From positions 434,001 through 498,000 of the forward strand of contig JAFAYI010000029.1 in the NCBI GenBank assembly GCA_019240475.1: a DNA stretch of 64,000 nt. The letters run 5' to 3'. Source of the stretch: Acidobacteriaceae bacterium. GTDB lineage: Bacteria > Acidobacteriota > Terriglobia > Bryobacterales > Bryobacteraceae. A program made the translations under genes and the position numbers. The notes beneath the pieces are model-generated. The model had not been told where the DNA came from and searched no databases. It worked only from the letters and a program-made list of their open reading frames with translations. How positions within the stretch are numbered: the first letter of the stretch is position 1; every line of letters begins with the position of its first letter. Of this stretch, positions 53,436 to 61,568 are shown piece by piece.

Positions 53436-53717
53436 TCAAACGGCAGATTTTTCAATCGCCCAAACCTCTGTTCCAATCGGAACATCTTCCTTGCTTTTGC
53501 TATTGAGGATGATCACCGGCAAGCATCTTCCGCTCACTGGCTTGAGAAACTCAATTCCACCGATCTGCACCAGTTCTTCGGCGCCGTCTACAAAGCGGAG
53601 CCGAAGCGACTCTCCGACTCTGAAGGTTTCGTCACCTACGAAATTCAGCTCAGGCAGAAGGACAACTCCTCGACCAGGGGCTGTGAGCGCATCGGCGACG
53701 GTGAAGAGCAAGCGCAT
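53436..53717 (-). CDS. Small EF-Tu domain-2-like beta-barrel protein
   Basis: 93 residues from ATG 53717. The pattern LLFTVADALTAPGRGVVLLPE, read with FRVGESLRLRFVDG, IGGIEFLKPV and SKEDVPIGTEVWAIE, resembles domain 2 of translation factors such as EF-Tu (VEDVFxIxGRGTV ... GIxxxDIxxGxE). It would be a stand-alone beta-barrel with no GTPase domain. The open frame extends upstream to 53987 but over sequence that overlaps the opposite gene. A TATACT box lies seven bases before the ATG, so translation may be leaderless. Function unknown. Confidence 0.6.
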   Translation of the reverse strand: MRLLFTVADALTAPGRGVVLLPELNFVGDETFRVGESLRLRFVDGAEELVQIGGIEFLKPVSGRCLPVIILNSKSKEDVPIGTEVWAIEKSAV

Positions 53718-53853
53718 CGCTGATAGTATAATGCCCGGGGTTGCGACGGCAGTACCTGGAAGTCCCGGGAGCGTCGAGTCGTCCTCGCCTACAAGGCGAA
53801 ATAGCTTCCTACGCTGGCGTTTCATTTGGAGTATCCCACGAGCCGCCGCGGCC

Positions 53854-53882
53854 GAAACCAGCCGTGATACAACTGCGGGTGG
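53854..53882 (+). repeat. 29-bp direct repeat, left copy
   Basis: This copy begins GAAACCAGCCGTGATACAAC and matches 55782-55810 at 28 of 29 positions. It lies 56 bp before the exported-protein start at 53938. In the right copy the same bases form the 3' end and stop codon of a cupin remnant, so the left copy is probably a relic of a second cupin 3' end. After both copies a CATGGCTG start-like motif follows within about 20 bp. Confidence 0.85.
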
Positions 53883-53937
53883 GTTCTTCCCGCCATGGCT
53901 GCCGCGCCTCGACGTTCGGCTTGACCGAATATAATGA

Positions 53938-55524
53938 GTGGCCATGCTGGCGGACGTTGCTCGGCTGCAGATTCTTTGTCTCGGCATACCGATCGCGGCC
54001 GCGCTTCCGGCTCAAACAACAGGACTGATCGTAGACGCGCAAGGCGCCACGCCCCTCGGCAGTTCTCCCACGCTTAGGCTAGTTCCCCAGGCGACTGGGG
54101 CTCGTGCTGGCGCAGTCCGGATTACAAAGGATGATGCCGGATTGGTTATCGACGGTTCTGTGACAGGCCCCTTTCCCGAGTTCGCGAAGTCCCAGAGCGA
54201 TTTGATGACCGGCGACCACGTAGAACTCTGGTTGAACCTAGTACGCAACCCAGAACTGCCGCCACTGGGCTGGGGGCATCAGTTCGGCGATGAACTCCTT
54301 CCAAAAGGAGAGGAGTCCTGTAGCGAGGTTCTGAAAGACAAGCGGCCGGAAGCCCAGGCTAATTGTCAATCTTGGGCTAAGGCCCAGAGCGCCCGCCGAA
54401 CATACTTCCGCCGCCTGTTCACACGTCAATGGCAGATGGCTCCCGGTTTAATTGCGGAGACATTCGCGCGGCCCGCCTACGATTGGATTGCGAGTCACGG
54501 CGGAGGCGCCGAAGCACTCGAGCCGAAGGGTGCTCCTCGATTCGTGGCCGGGAAGATCTCGGACAACGGATATGAGTTTCATGTATCCGTGCCCTGGCAG
54601 GCCTTTCCGCCCAGCGCGAAGACAAAAATCGAAGAGATCGCGATCGTTGTGGAAGTGTTTTCCAAGGCCTCCAGCGGCAGCGCGAACGGGCCGTACGCAA
54701 CCACCGCACCGGGACGCAAGTATGGTCAGGCAAGCACTTTCAGCATTCTTCGTTTGCAGAATCCGCGTTTGTATGAAATCTCGCCATGTGCTTACGACGT
54801 TGTCGGCCTCGACATGCGGGGTACGATTGTGCCGGGCTATTTCCTGCCGGGTCCCACATCCGAAATCGAAACATCTTTTGTCGTGGAGCTCAATCGCCGG
54901 GGCTATCAATACGAGCCTGGCGGTCCTTCCCCAATAACGCGGACCACCCACTTCTTTTCCCTCGCCGAGAGCCCGAATGTATTCCTTTGCGGACCCATCT
55001 TGCGCTACCGCGATGAGCGCGTGGCGCACGGCCTGGAAATCTTGAATTCGAAAGAAGAGCAGCAAGCTTCCTTAGGACAACTCGGTCCCACTACTCCGGT
55101 CTTGGTATCTGAGACAGGGTTCGCGATTCGAAATGAGCCCGATGGCGTGTGGCTCATCAAGACGGGGCCTCGGGTTTACTGGTCTGAGTGGGGTTCGGGG
55201 CAGTGTGGCGCTTGTCCACGAGCGGCGCTGCAGATCTATTCCTTCCGGCGTCCTGACCGGATAGACGAAGCTTTCGAGGAGACTTCGGTTGTAGATTGCG
55301 AAGACGATTTCGACATCAAGCTCTCCGCTGACTGGCAAAAAATCTCCGTCTATCGCTATGGCCCTTGGCGAGACGAGTCTGGCGCTCTTCGCTTCGACCG
55401 CAAATGGCAGGATTCAACATATTGCTTGGTCGGAGATACCTATCAAATGTGCGGTTCCGAAGCGGTTCCCGCGCCGTTGCCCCGCGTAATGCGCCTTCCC
55501 GGCTGCGGCCGAAACTTGTCCTGA
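53938..55524 (+). CDS. Exported protein with CBM9-like N-terminal domain, unknown function
   Basis: 528 residues from GTG 53938; ATG 53944 in the same frame is equally possible. A perfect TATAAT (53930-53935) lies only nine bases before that ATG, which suggests a leaderless transcript. A signal peptide ([17 protein letters not shown]) is followed by a beta-rich domain (about 50-250; [20 protein letters not shown] split motif, [23 protein letters not shown]) that resembles the CBM9/DOMON-like sugar-binding sandwich. The C-terminal half is unassigned, with cysteines in [14 protein letters not shown] and CGSEA. Less biased codon use than neighbours. It is flanked by copies of a 29-bp repeat. Confidence 0.75.
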   Translation: MAMLADVARLQILCLGIPIAAALPAQTTGLIVDAQGATPLGSSPTLRLVPQATGARAGAVRITKDDAGLVIDGSVTGPFPEFAKSQSDLMTGDHVELWLNLVRNPELPPLGWGHQFGDELLPKGEESCSEVLKDKRPEAQANCQSWAKAQSARRTYFRRLFTRQWQMAPGLIAETFARPAYDWIASHGGGAEALEPKGAPRFVAGKISDNGYEFHVSVPWQAFPPSAKTKIEEIAIVVEVFSKASSGSANGPYATTAPGRKYGQASTFSILRLQNPRLYEISPCAYDVVGLDMRGTIVPGYFLPGPTSEIETSFVVELNRRGYQYEPGGPSPITRTTHFFSLAESPNVFLCGPILRYRDERVAHGLEILNSKEEQQASLGQLGPTTPVLVSETGFAIRNEPDGVWLIKTGPRVYWSEWGSGQCGACPRAALQIYSFRRPDRIDEAFEETSVVDCEDDFDIKLSADWQKISVYRYGPWRDESGALRFDRKWQDSTYCLVGDTYQMCGSEAVPAPLPRVMRLPGCGRNLS

Positions 55525-55533
55525 ACGAACTGC

Positions 55534-55795
55534 GAGTGGACTGCATGGCATACTCACCCACTCGGTCAAACCCTCATCGTGACAGCAGGCTGCTGTTGCG
55601 CAATGCGAAGGCGGCCCGGTCGAGGAGATTCGACCCGGTGATGTGGTGTGGTTCCCCCCAGGCGAGAAGCACTGGCATGGCGCTACGTCGATTACGGCGA
55701 TGACGCACATCGCTCTTCAAGAAAAGCTGAACGGCAAAGTGGTCGATTGGCTCGAACAAGTCACGGACGAGCAATACACCGGAAACCAGCCGTGA
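55534..55795 (+). pseudogene. Cupin-domain gene remnant, 5' truncated and frameshifted
   Basis: The plus strand encodes [18 protein letters not shown] in one frame (55537 onward), then after a 1-base shift near 55603 continues [40 protein letters not shown] and [18 protein letters not shown] to TGA at 55793-55795. Together these are the two conserved motifs of a small cupin, with metal-type histidines HTH and HWH. The first third of the protein is missing and no start codon exists, so this is a decayed gene. The family includes stand-alone cupins linked to carboxymuconolactone decarboxylase-type enzymes. A 14-bp repeat flanks the remnant (55528-55541 and 55799-55812). Confidence 0.85.
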
Positions 55796-55810
55796 TACAA
55801 CTGCGAGTGG
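55782..55810 (+). repeat. 29-bp direct repeat, right copy
   Basis: Matches 53854-53882 with one difference. It contains the last codons and stop of the cupin remnant and sits just before the exported-protein start at 55824. The copies are 1928 bp apart. Confidence 0.85.
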
Positions 55811-55823
55811 ACCCGTTCGCCGC

Positions 55824-56648
55824 ATGGCTGTCCAGCCGCTAGAATCGCCTCGCCTCCTGCTCGCCGTCCTCGCGCTAATCGCTTGTCCCTTCGCCCAAGG
55901 TCGCGAAGATCCGCCGCCCAGCTCCGCCGAGCAACAACGCATCCTCGACGCCATCCAAGACTACGCCGACCAATATCTCGCCAATCTTCCCAACTTCATT
56001 TGCGATCAGGTTACGCACCAGTATCACGCCGGCCGCAATCCCACTCGGTGGCGTCAAGGCGATGTCTTGACTTCGAAATTAGTCTACGCCGAAGGCCACG
56101 AGCAGCGCAGTCTCGAACTCGTCAACCAAAAGCCCATTCGCCCCGGTATGCGGCTCCGGCGCATGCCGCTTGAGACGCAGGGAGAATTCGGGGTCTTGAT
56201 GGCCTCCATCTTCTCGCCCGCAAGCCATACCTCGATTGAATGGAAAGGATGGGAATCCGTGCGCGGCTCTCGCGCCGCGGTCTTCGCTTTCGCCATCGAC
56301 GCCCAACACTCGACGATGAGCCTTACCTCCGACGATCTCATCAAAGATACGGTGCCTTTTCACGGAACCGTTTACGGCGATCCTAAAACCGGCGCCATCT
56401 GGCGCATCACGGATATTGAGACCAATCTCCCCAGAGAGCTGCACACCAAACTGATCTCGCGCGTGGTCGATTACGGCGGCGTTACCATCGCCGCCAAGAC
56501 TTACTTACTTCCTCTCCAGGCAACGATCTGGCTGACATCGGACAGCGGTAACGTCCGCAACGAACTCGAGTTCTTGAACTACCGGAAATTCGAAGCCGAG
56601 TCGGTCATCAAGTTCGCGTCCTCGGACTCGCCCGCCCCCCAACCCTGA
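55824..56648 (+). CDS. Exported acidobacterial protein, unknown
   Basis: 274 residues. A signal peptide (PRLLLAVLALIACPFAQG) precedes an amphipathic helix and the motif ANLPNFICDQVTHQYH, which recurs in many exported acidobacterial proteins of unknown role (LPNFxCxQxxxR type). Beta-strand-rich segments follow (SLELVNQKPIRPG, WKGWESVRGSRAAVFAFAID, ISRVVDYGGVTIAAKTYLLP), reminiscent of the LolA-like half-barrel. No catalytic motif. The start lies in sequence shared with the 29-bp repeat region, so the 5' region was touched by the duplication. Confidence 0.78.
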   Translation: MAVQPLESPRLLLAVLALIACPFAQGREDPPPSSAEQQRILDAIQDYADQYLANLPNFICDQVTHQYHAGRNPTRWRQGDVLTSKLVYAEGHEQRSLELVNQKPIRPGMRLRRMPLETQGEFGVLMASIFSPASHTSIEWKGWESVRGSRAAVFAFAIDAQHSTMSLTSDDLIKDTVPFHGTVYGDPKTGAIWRITDIETNLPRELHTKLISRVVDYGGVTIAAKTYLLPLQATIWLTSDSGNVRNELEFLNYRKFEAESVIKFASSDSPAPQP

Positions 56649-56716
56649 CCGCGCGGCAAAACTACTTAGTCCGTGCCAGCAATTTTCAAACGAAACCGCC
56701 GCTGGTAGAGTGAAGT

Positions 56717-58303
56717 GTGGCGCCTTCCGGCTCACCTGAAACCGCCGACTCGCTTGTCGACCGGGACGCCCTCCGGCAAGCCTTAGACCAGCCGATCGCA
56801 GCGATCGCATACGCCGCGGATTCGTTGCAGATACTCGAAGCCAACGAAGCCGCTCTCGCTCTCTACTCTTATAACCAGCAGCAGATGCGCGCCATGCGCG
56901 TCGTCGATCTGTTTTCCCCCGAAGCGCAGGATAACCTGGCGTTGCGCGAGCAGCTTTGTAAGCCCATGGCCGCCATCGGCCCCATTCCGCATCGCCATCC
57001 CCGCCGCCGCAAGCTCATCGTCCGCCTGGTCTGTTTCCCATGCCAGGTGGCGGGCGTGGATGCCCGCATCGCGGTCATTCAGGACGAAACCGGACAGTAC
57101 ACCGCCTACCAAACTTTGCACGCGAGCGAAGAACGTCTCCGCGAGTTGTTCGAAAACGCCAACGATTTCATCTTTCTGCACGACCTCAAAGGCAAGATTC
57201 TGGCCGTCAATCGGGCCGGCGAACAATTGACCGGCTACTCGCGCGATGAGGTCCTTGGGGAAAGCCTGGAGCGCCTCATCGCGCCCGAAGCGAAGGAACG
57301 CGCGCAGGACATCATCCGCGCCCATCTCGGCGGAAGCGCTACCCAGCACTGCGAGCTTCCCGTCCTCTCGCGATTCGGCGTCCGCCGTTTTCTCGAAGTC
57401 AGCACGCGCGTGCTCTATCGCCGCGGACACCCTATCGCCATCCAAGGCATCGGGCGCGATGTCACCGAACGCAAGCTGGCCCAACAGCGGCTCCTCGAAT
57501 ACGCGCGCGAGTTGCGGCGCTCCAACGAAGAGCTGAGCACCGCCCTCCATCTTGCCCGGGAAGCTACTCAACTGAAGGAGCAGTTTCTGGCCAACACCTC
57601 CCACGAACTGCGCACCCCCATGAACGGCATCATGGGCATGATCGATCTCCTCAAGAGCACCGACCTGACCGATGACCAGCGCGATTACGCCGATGCCGTC
57701 AGCCAATGCGCCAACGACCTGCTGACCATCATCAACGACCTTCTCGATCTCTCGCAAATAGAGGCTGGCCGGCTCACCTTAATCGACGAGCCCTTCGACG
57801 CGCATGAGAGCCTGCGCGCCGTAATAAGACTCCTCGGGATCCGCGCGACCGCCAAGGATCTTTCGATCACCTACGAAATCGACCCGAGCCTTCCCGCCAC
57901 CGTCCTGGGCGACTCCGTACGCTTCCGCCAGATCCTGACGAACCTGATCGCAAACGCCATCAAGTTCACCCATGTCGGCGGCGTGCAGGCGCGCCTGGGC
58001 CTTTCCGGCGACGGTTCCCGCCTGCGTTGCGAAGTCGTCGATTCGGGCATCGGCGTCGCCGAAGACGCCCGCGACCGCATCTTCGATGCGTTCGTCCAGG
58101 CCGATGGAACTACGCGCCGCCGCTTCGGCGGCACCGGCCTCGGGCTGACTATCTGCAAGCAACTCGTCGAAACCATGGGCGGCGCTATCGGAATGTCGGC
58201 GCACGACCCGGAGCCCGGTTCCACGTTCTGGTTCGAACTTCCGCTGCGTCCGGCTGCCGCCGCGAATCTCGAACGCGATCTGGCGGAAACTTACCTCGCC
58301 TGA
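56717..58303 (+). CDS. PAS-domain sensor histidine kinase (cytoplasmic)
   Basis: 528 residues from GTG 56717. Two PAS domains (about 20-125 and 140-255; the second has ENANDFIFLHDLKGKILAVN split by Asp and a PAC end GIGRDVTERK) are followed by a coiled linker, the HisKA box with His296 in TSHELRTPMNGIMG, and a HATPase_c domain with N box NLIANAIKFTH, G1 DSGIGV, F box FDAFVQ and G2 GGTGLGLTICKQLV. There is no transmembrane helix and no receiver domain, so it signals from the cytoplasm to an unlinked regulator. An NfeD-like gene follows 10 bp downstream. Confidence 0.94.
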   Translation: MAPSGSPETADSLVDRDALRQALDQPIAAIAYAADSLQILEANEAALALYSYNQQQMRAMRVVDLFSPEAQDNLALREQLCKPMAAIGPIPHRHPRRRKLIVRLVCFPCQVAGVDARIAVIQDETGQYTAYQTLHASEERLRELFENANDFIFLHDLKGKILAVNRAGEQLTGYSRDEVLGESLERLIAPEAKERAQDIIRAHLGGSATQHCELPVLSRFGVRRFLEVSTRVLYRRGHPIAIQGIGRDVTERKLAQQRLLEYARELRRSNEELSTALHLAREATQLKEQFLANTSHELRTPMNGIMGMIDLLKSTDLTDDQRDYADAVSQCANDLLTIINDLLDLSQIEAGRLTLIDEPFDAHESLRAVIRLLGIRATAKDLSITYEIDPSLPATVLGDSVRFRQILTNLIANAIKFTHVGGVQARLGLSGDGSRLRCEVVDSGIGVAEDARDRIFDAFVQADGTTRRRFGGTGLGLTICKQLVETMGGAIGMSAHDPEPGSTFWFELPLRPAAAANLERDLAETYLA

Positions 58304-58313
58304 CCTTCGCCTC

Positions 58314-58712
58314 GTGGGCCCCGACGCCGCCTTCGCGCTCCTGATCTCCGGCCTCCTCGCGCTTTATTGCGAGCTTCTTCGTCCCGGCCTCATCGTTCCC
58401 GGAGTCCTGGGCGCGGCCACCGCTTCCGCAGGCGCCTGCTTCCTATTTCGCGGTCCCTTTCACCTGTATGCGCTCGCCCTTCTCGCCGCCGGAGCACTGC
58501 TGCTCCTCGCCGAAGTGTTTCTGGGACCCTACCTTTTGCTCGGCGCCCTGGGCGCGGCCTCTCTCACTCTCGGGTTTGCCTTTCTTTTCCCGGGCCCCCG
58601 GCGCATCTCCCCCGCTTTGGCGATCCCCGTTTCCGCTCTTTTTGGGACCCTCACCGCGCTCCTGGCCTCCCTCGCCAAGCGCGCCCGCCGCGTCAAACGC
58701 CGCCTCTTGTGA
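58314..58712 (+). CDS. NfeD-like membrane protein, truncated form
   Basis: 132 residues from GTG 58314, nearly all membrane: LLISGLLALYCELLRPGLIV then PGVLGAATASAGACFLF, LALLAAGALLLLAEVFLGP, and further helices, ending in a basic tail KRARRVKRRLL. The E-x-x-x-PG-x-x-x-PG pattern is the NfeD membrane-domain signature. The C-terminal OB-fold of full NfeD is absent, and no SPFH/stomatin or ClpP-like partner is adjacent. Role unknown. It overlaps no other gene and is 10 bp after the kinase. Confidence 0.75.
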   Translation: MGPDAAFALLISGLLALYCELLRPGLIVPGVLGAATASAGACFLFRGPFHLYALALLAAGALLLLAEVFLGPYLLLGALGAASLTLGFAFLFPGPRRISPALAIPVSALFGTLTALLASLAKRARRVKRRLL

Positions 58713-58761
58713 GCCACGGAACTTTCCGGAACTTTTCCACGACTCCGCCGTAGTTAGGTGT

Positions 58762-59757
58762 ATGCTGCGCCTCCGCTTCGTTCCCCTGCTACTGGCCGCT
58801 GCCACTCTCCCGGCTTTCGCTTCAGTCGACACCGCCTTGCTCGCGCTCCTTCCGCCCGGCGCCAAACTCGTCTCGGGCGTCGATTTCGAACGCGCTCGCA
58901 GCTCTCAATTCGGCCAGTTCCTCACAAGCAAGATGAACGTCAACAATCAGGGCCTCGAACAGTTCGTCGCCCAAACCGGATTCGATCCTCGCCACGACAT
59001 CCAGGAGATCGTGTTCGCCAGCTCCGGCCCCGTGGAAGGCGCCTCCTCTTCTTCGCGCTTCGCCATCCTCGCGCGGGGAACCTTCGATCAGGATCGCCTG
59101 GCCGCCACCGCCAAGAGCAAGGGCTTGACCGCTCAGCCCTATCGCGGCGTCAGCCTCTTTATCGATAAGTCCAAGCACGATGGACCGAGCGCCTTCGCCT
59201 TCCTGGGCGACGGAGTCGGCGTCATGGGCGATCTCGAAACCGTCAAGCAGATTGTCTCCAACCGCCAGACTCCCACGGTTCCCGATTCCGCGCTGCAGGC
59301 TGAAATCAACAAAGTCGGAACCGATAACGATGCCTGGTTTGTCTCTTTTCTCTCCGGCGGATTCCTGGCCAACCGGCTGAGCGCCGAAGTCAATGGCGAG
59401 TCCTCCGGCGGGGACAACAAGGGCGCCATGCCTCAGGCCCAGGCGTTACAGTCCGTGGTGCAATCGAGCGGCGGCATCCAATTCGGCTCGACCGTTCGGC
59501 TCTCCTTCGACGCCATCACGCGCTCAGCCCAGGACGCTACATCCCTTGCCGATGTCGTGCGCTTCTTCGCCAGCATGATCCAGATGAGCCGCGAAAAGGA
59601 TCCGCGCGCCGGAATCGCCGCCTCCGCCTTCGACGCCATGAATCTTTCAACCGATGGCGACGCCATGCATCTCTCTCTTTCGCTGCCTGAAAAGAGTCTC
59701 GAAGATCTGGTGAACAGCGCGCCCGCCGGCGCCTCCGCCCATCCTCACGCCCAGTAG
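58762..59757 (+). CDS. Exported protein of unknown function
   Basis: 331 residues from ATG 58762, with AGG just upstream and a signal peptide (LRFVPLLLAAATLPAFAS). The open frame upstream runs only over the NfeD-like gene. The mature part (LLALLPPGAKLVSGVDFER, FAFLGDGVGVMGDLETVKQI, NDAWFVSFLSGGFLA) belongs to a pattern seen in acidobacterial exported proteins that resemble DUF3352-like sequences, but that link is tentative. The C-terminus is Ala/His/Pro-rich. Its 3' end overlaps the converging DUF4337-like gene by 13 bp. Confidence 0.78.
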   Translation: MLRLRFVPLLLAAATLPAFASVDTALLALLPPGAKLVSGVDFERARSSQFGQFLTSKMNVNNQGLEQFVAQTGFDPRHDIQEIVFASSGPVEGASSSSRFAILARGTFDQDRLAATAKSKGLTAQPYRGVSLFIDKSKHDGPSAFAFLGDGVGVMGDLETVKQIVSNRQTPTVPDSALQAEINKVGTDNDAWFVSFLSGGFLANRLSAEVNGESSGGDNKGAMPQAQALQSVVQSSGGIQFGSTVRLSFDAITRSAQDATSLADVVRFFASMIQMSREKDPRAGIAASAFDAMNLSTDGDAMHLSLSLPEKSLEDLVNSAPAGASAHPHAQ

Positions 59758-60263
59758 GCAGTCGCGCCAATCACCACGCCCGCTACGGCGGCCAGCACGC
59801 CCGCTAGAAAAAACGGCTTCCGTTTGGTAAGGATCGAAAGCGACGAAAGCACGATCGCCACTTCCAGAAACACTTCTCCGAAGTGGAAGCGGTCGGCCTT
59901 TCTTCCGTTGGCGTCCCGTTCTTTCTCCAGATCCTGCGCCTGCTCCTGAATCTGGGCCGCCTGCGCTTTGTACTTCTTCGCGTCCTCGTCGTAGGTCGCG
60001 ATCGTTGCCGAGCCCGGCCGCAAATCCTTCAAACTGTCGCGCGTAGCGGCCGCCACGTAGTGCCGGATATCCTTGGCCTGCGAATACGCCCACTTATCGG
60101 ACGCCAACCCCTGGGCCAGCAGCTTCTCGGTATTGAAGTGCTGCGCCAACACCGACACCACCGCCAGCAGAGCCGCGATAATCGCCATCGTCCCCGCGAC
60201 TGTCCTGTCGAAAGGATTATGCGCGTGCTCGATATGTTCTTCAACTTCTTCATGAGCGGACAT
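59745..60263 (-). CDS. DUF4337-like membrane protein
   Basis: 172 residues from ATG 60263, preceded by AGGGTG; GTG 60269 is an alternative. A His/Glu-rich N-terminus (AHEEVEEHIEHAHNPFDR), one helix (TMAIIAALLAVVSVLAQHF), a charged coiled region (about 80-120, KKYKAQAAQIQEQAQDLEKE), and two C-terminal helices (FGEVFLEVAIVLSSLSIL, FFLAGVLAAVAGVVIGATAY) match the DUF4337 layout. No function is known. Three predicted membrane segments. Confidence 0.83.
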   Translation of the reverse strand: MSAHEEVEEHIEHAHNPFDRTVAGTMAIIAALLAVVSVLAQHFNTEKLLAQGLASDKWAYSQAKDIRHYVAAATRDSLKDLRPGSATIATYDEDAKKYKAQAAQIQEQAQDLEKERDANGRKADRFHFGEVFLEVAIVLSSLSILTKRKPFFLAGVLAAVAGVVIGATAYWA

Positions 60264-60285
60264 GAGCACACCCTAGCACGGCGCC

Positions 60286-61419
60286 TCAGGCTTGCGCCAC
60301 CGCCGCATCCGCCTTGAGCATGCTCGAAACCTGCCGCACCAGCCGCCGGTAATTCAAGTCTTCGAGCGTGCGAAAAGGAAACCATTCGCCGTCGCGCCAG
60401 GACGAGAAATACCATCGCGAAAAAATCGCCAGATCCTCCACCCGCTTGCTCCCCGAACGCGGCGCCGCGAGCGCCCCTGAAAGTTGAGTTCGAATCTCGT
60501 GATCGAGCGATTTCGCTCGCCCTTCCTCGGCGGAAAAATCCAGCGCCACGCCTTCCTGCCAGTAGCCTTCCACCATTGGCCAGAGAACAAACTGCCGCTT
60601 CGCGCTCGCTCGCGTCAGCGCAACCCCATGGAAAGCATGAATCTCTTTCACCACCTCGTGGCGCGTGGCCGCCGCGGCATTCACTTTTTCCAGGCGCTTA
60701 TGTATCTGCGCGGCCTGCTCGAACTCCGTCTGCTCGCAAGCCCGGTCGCGCGCGGCCGAAAGCGCGGTCGCGGCGCTCTTGCCGTTCGTCGCCAAGAACT
60801 CCGCTACTCGCGCCGCCTCCGTGCCATATTCTTCCGCGGTCACCGCGCGCTGGCACGGCCGCAGGCACTGGTTCATCTCGCCGTAGATACAGCCCGGGTG
60901 GTTCGCATCGGGCGCGAGCGTCTCCGCGCATCGCCGGATCTGAAACAGGCTCAGCACCTCTTGCTCGTAGCACTGAGCGGCGTCGCGGCTTGAAAATGGC
61001 CCGTAAACCGGCCCATCGCCTCGCGGAATGCGGTTCGTGGTTCTCAGGCGCGCGAACGCGTTTCTATCCGCGAGCCCGATAAACCACGGCATGCGCAGCC
61101 GCATCCGCGTCAAATATTCTTCCGGATAATGCAGCTTCGAAAGCTCATAGAGCAGCAGCATTGTCTCGAGCCGCGAACCCGTCGCCCAGCACTCGACCGC
61201 CGAAAGATTCCTGCGCATCCGCGCCACCGGCCCGTCGTCCCCGCCGCCCGCCGCCCTGAGCACTCGCGCCAATCGCCGCCGCAGGCTCGCCGACCAGCTT
61301 AGATAGGGCGGCCTTCCGGGGACGTGCAATGCGTACACGCCCGCCGCCGGCAGGCCAGCAAGTTGCTCTCCAACATCGCCATGGCTCGTATCGAGTTTTA
61401 TGCCCGCGCCAATCTTCAC
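60286..61419 (-). CDS. UvrC-like protein with degenerate GIY-YIG domain and UVR motif
   Basis: 377 residues, much shorter than UvrC (about 600). The order follows the UvrC N-terminal half: a GIY-YIG-like module (GVYALHVPGRPPYLSWSASL then RRRLARVLR, with Glu in SRLETMLLLYELSKL), GPVYGPFSSRDAAQ, the Cys-rich segment CIYGEMNQCLRPCQRAVTAEE and a UVR motif (ARDRACEQTEFEQAAQIHKRL). The YIG triplet is YLS, so the nuclease site may be altered. The C-terminal RNase H-like endonuclease and HhH domains are absent. It resembles Cho or orphan UvrC homologues; whether it cuts DNA is uncertain. Confidence 0.82.
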   Translation of the reverse strand: MKIGAGIKLDTSHGDVGEQLAGLPAAGVYALHVPGRPPYLSWSASLRRRLARVLRAAGGGDDGPVARMRRNLSAVECWATGSRLETMLLLYELSKLHYPEEYLTRMRLRMPWFIGLADRNAFARLRTTNRIPRGDGPVYGPFSSRDAAQCYEQEVLSLFQIRRCAETLAPDANHPGCIYGEMNQCLRPCQRAVTAEEYGTEAARVAEFLATNGKSAATALSAARDRACEQTEFEQAAQIHKRLEKVNAAAATRHEVVKEIHAFHGVALTRASAKRQFVLWPMVEGYWQEGVALDFSAEEGRAKSLDHEIRTQLSGALAAPRSGSKRVEDLAIFSRWYFSSWRDGEWFPFRTLEDLNYRRLVRQVSSMLKADAAVAQA

Positions 61420-61568
61420 GTGTTATCGTCCCTTTAATAATCTCCGATGCGGCCCACCGACCGCTAACCCGTGAAGCCGCTGGCGGCGCCGACACCCTTA
61501 CTTAGTAATTGATCGCAAATTTTCTTCTTGCTCCATAGCTTACTTTCGTATACAATCGCTCCCATCTT

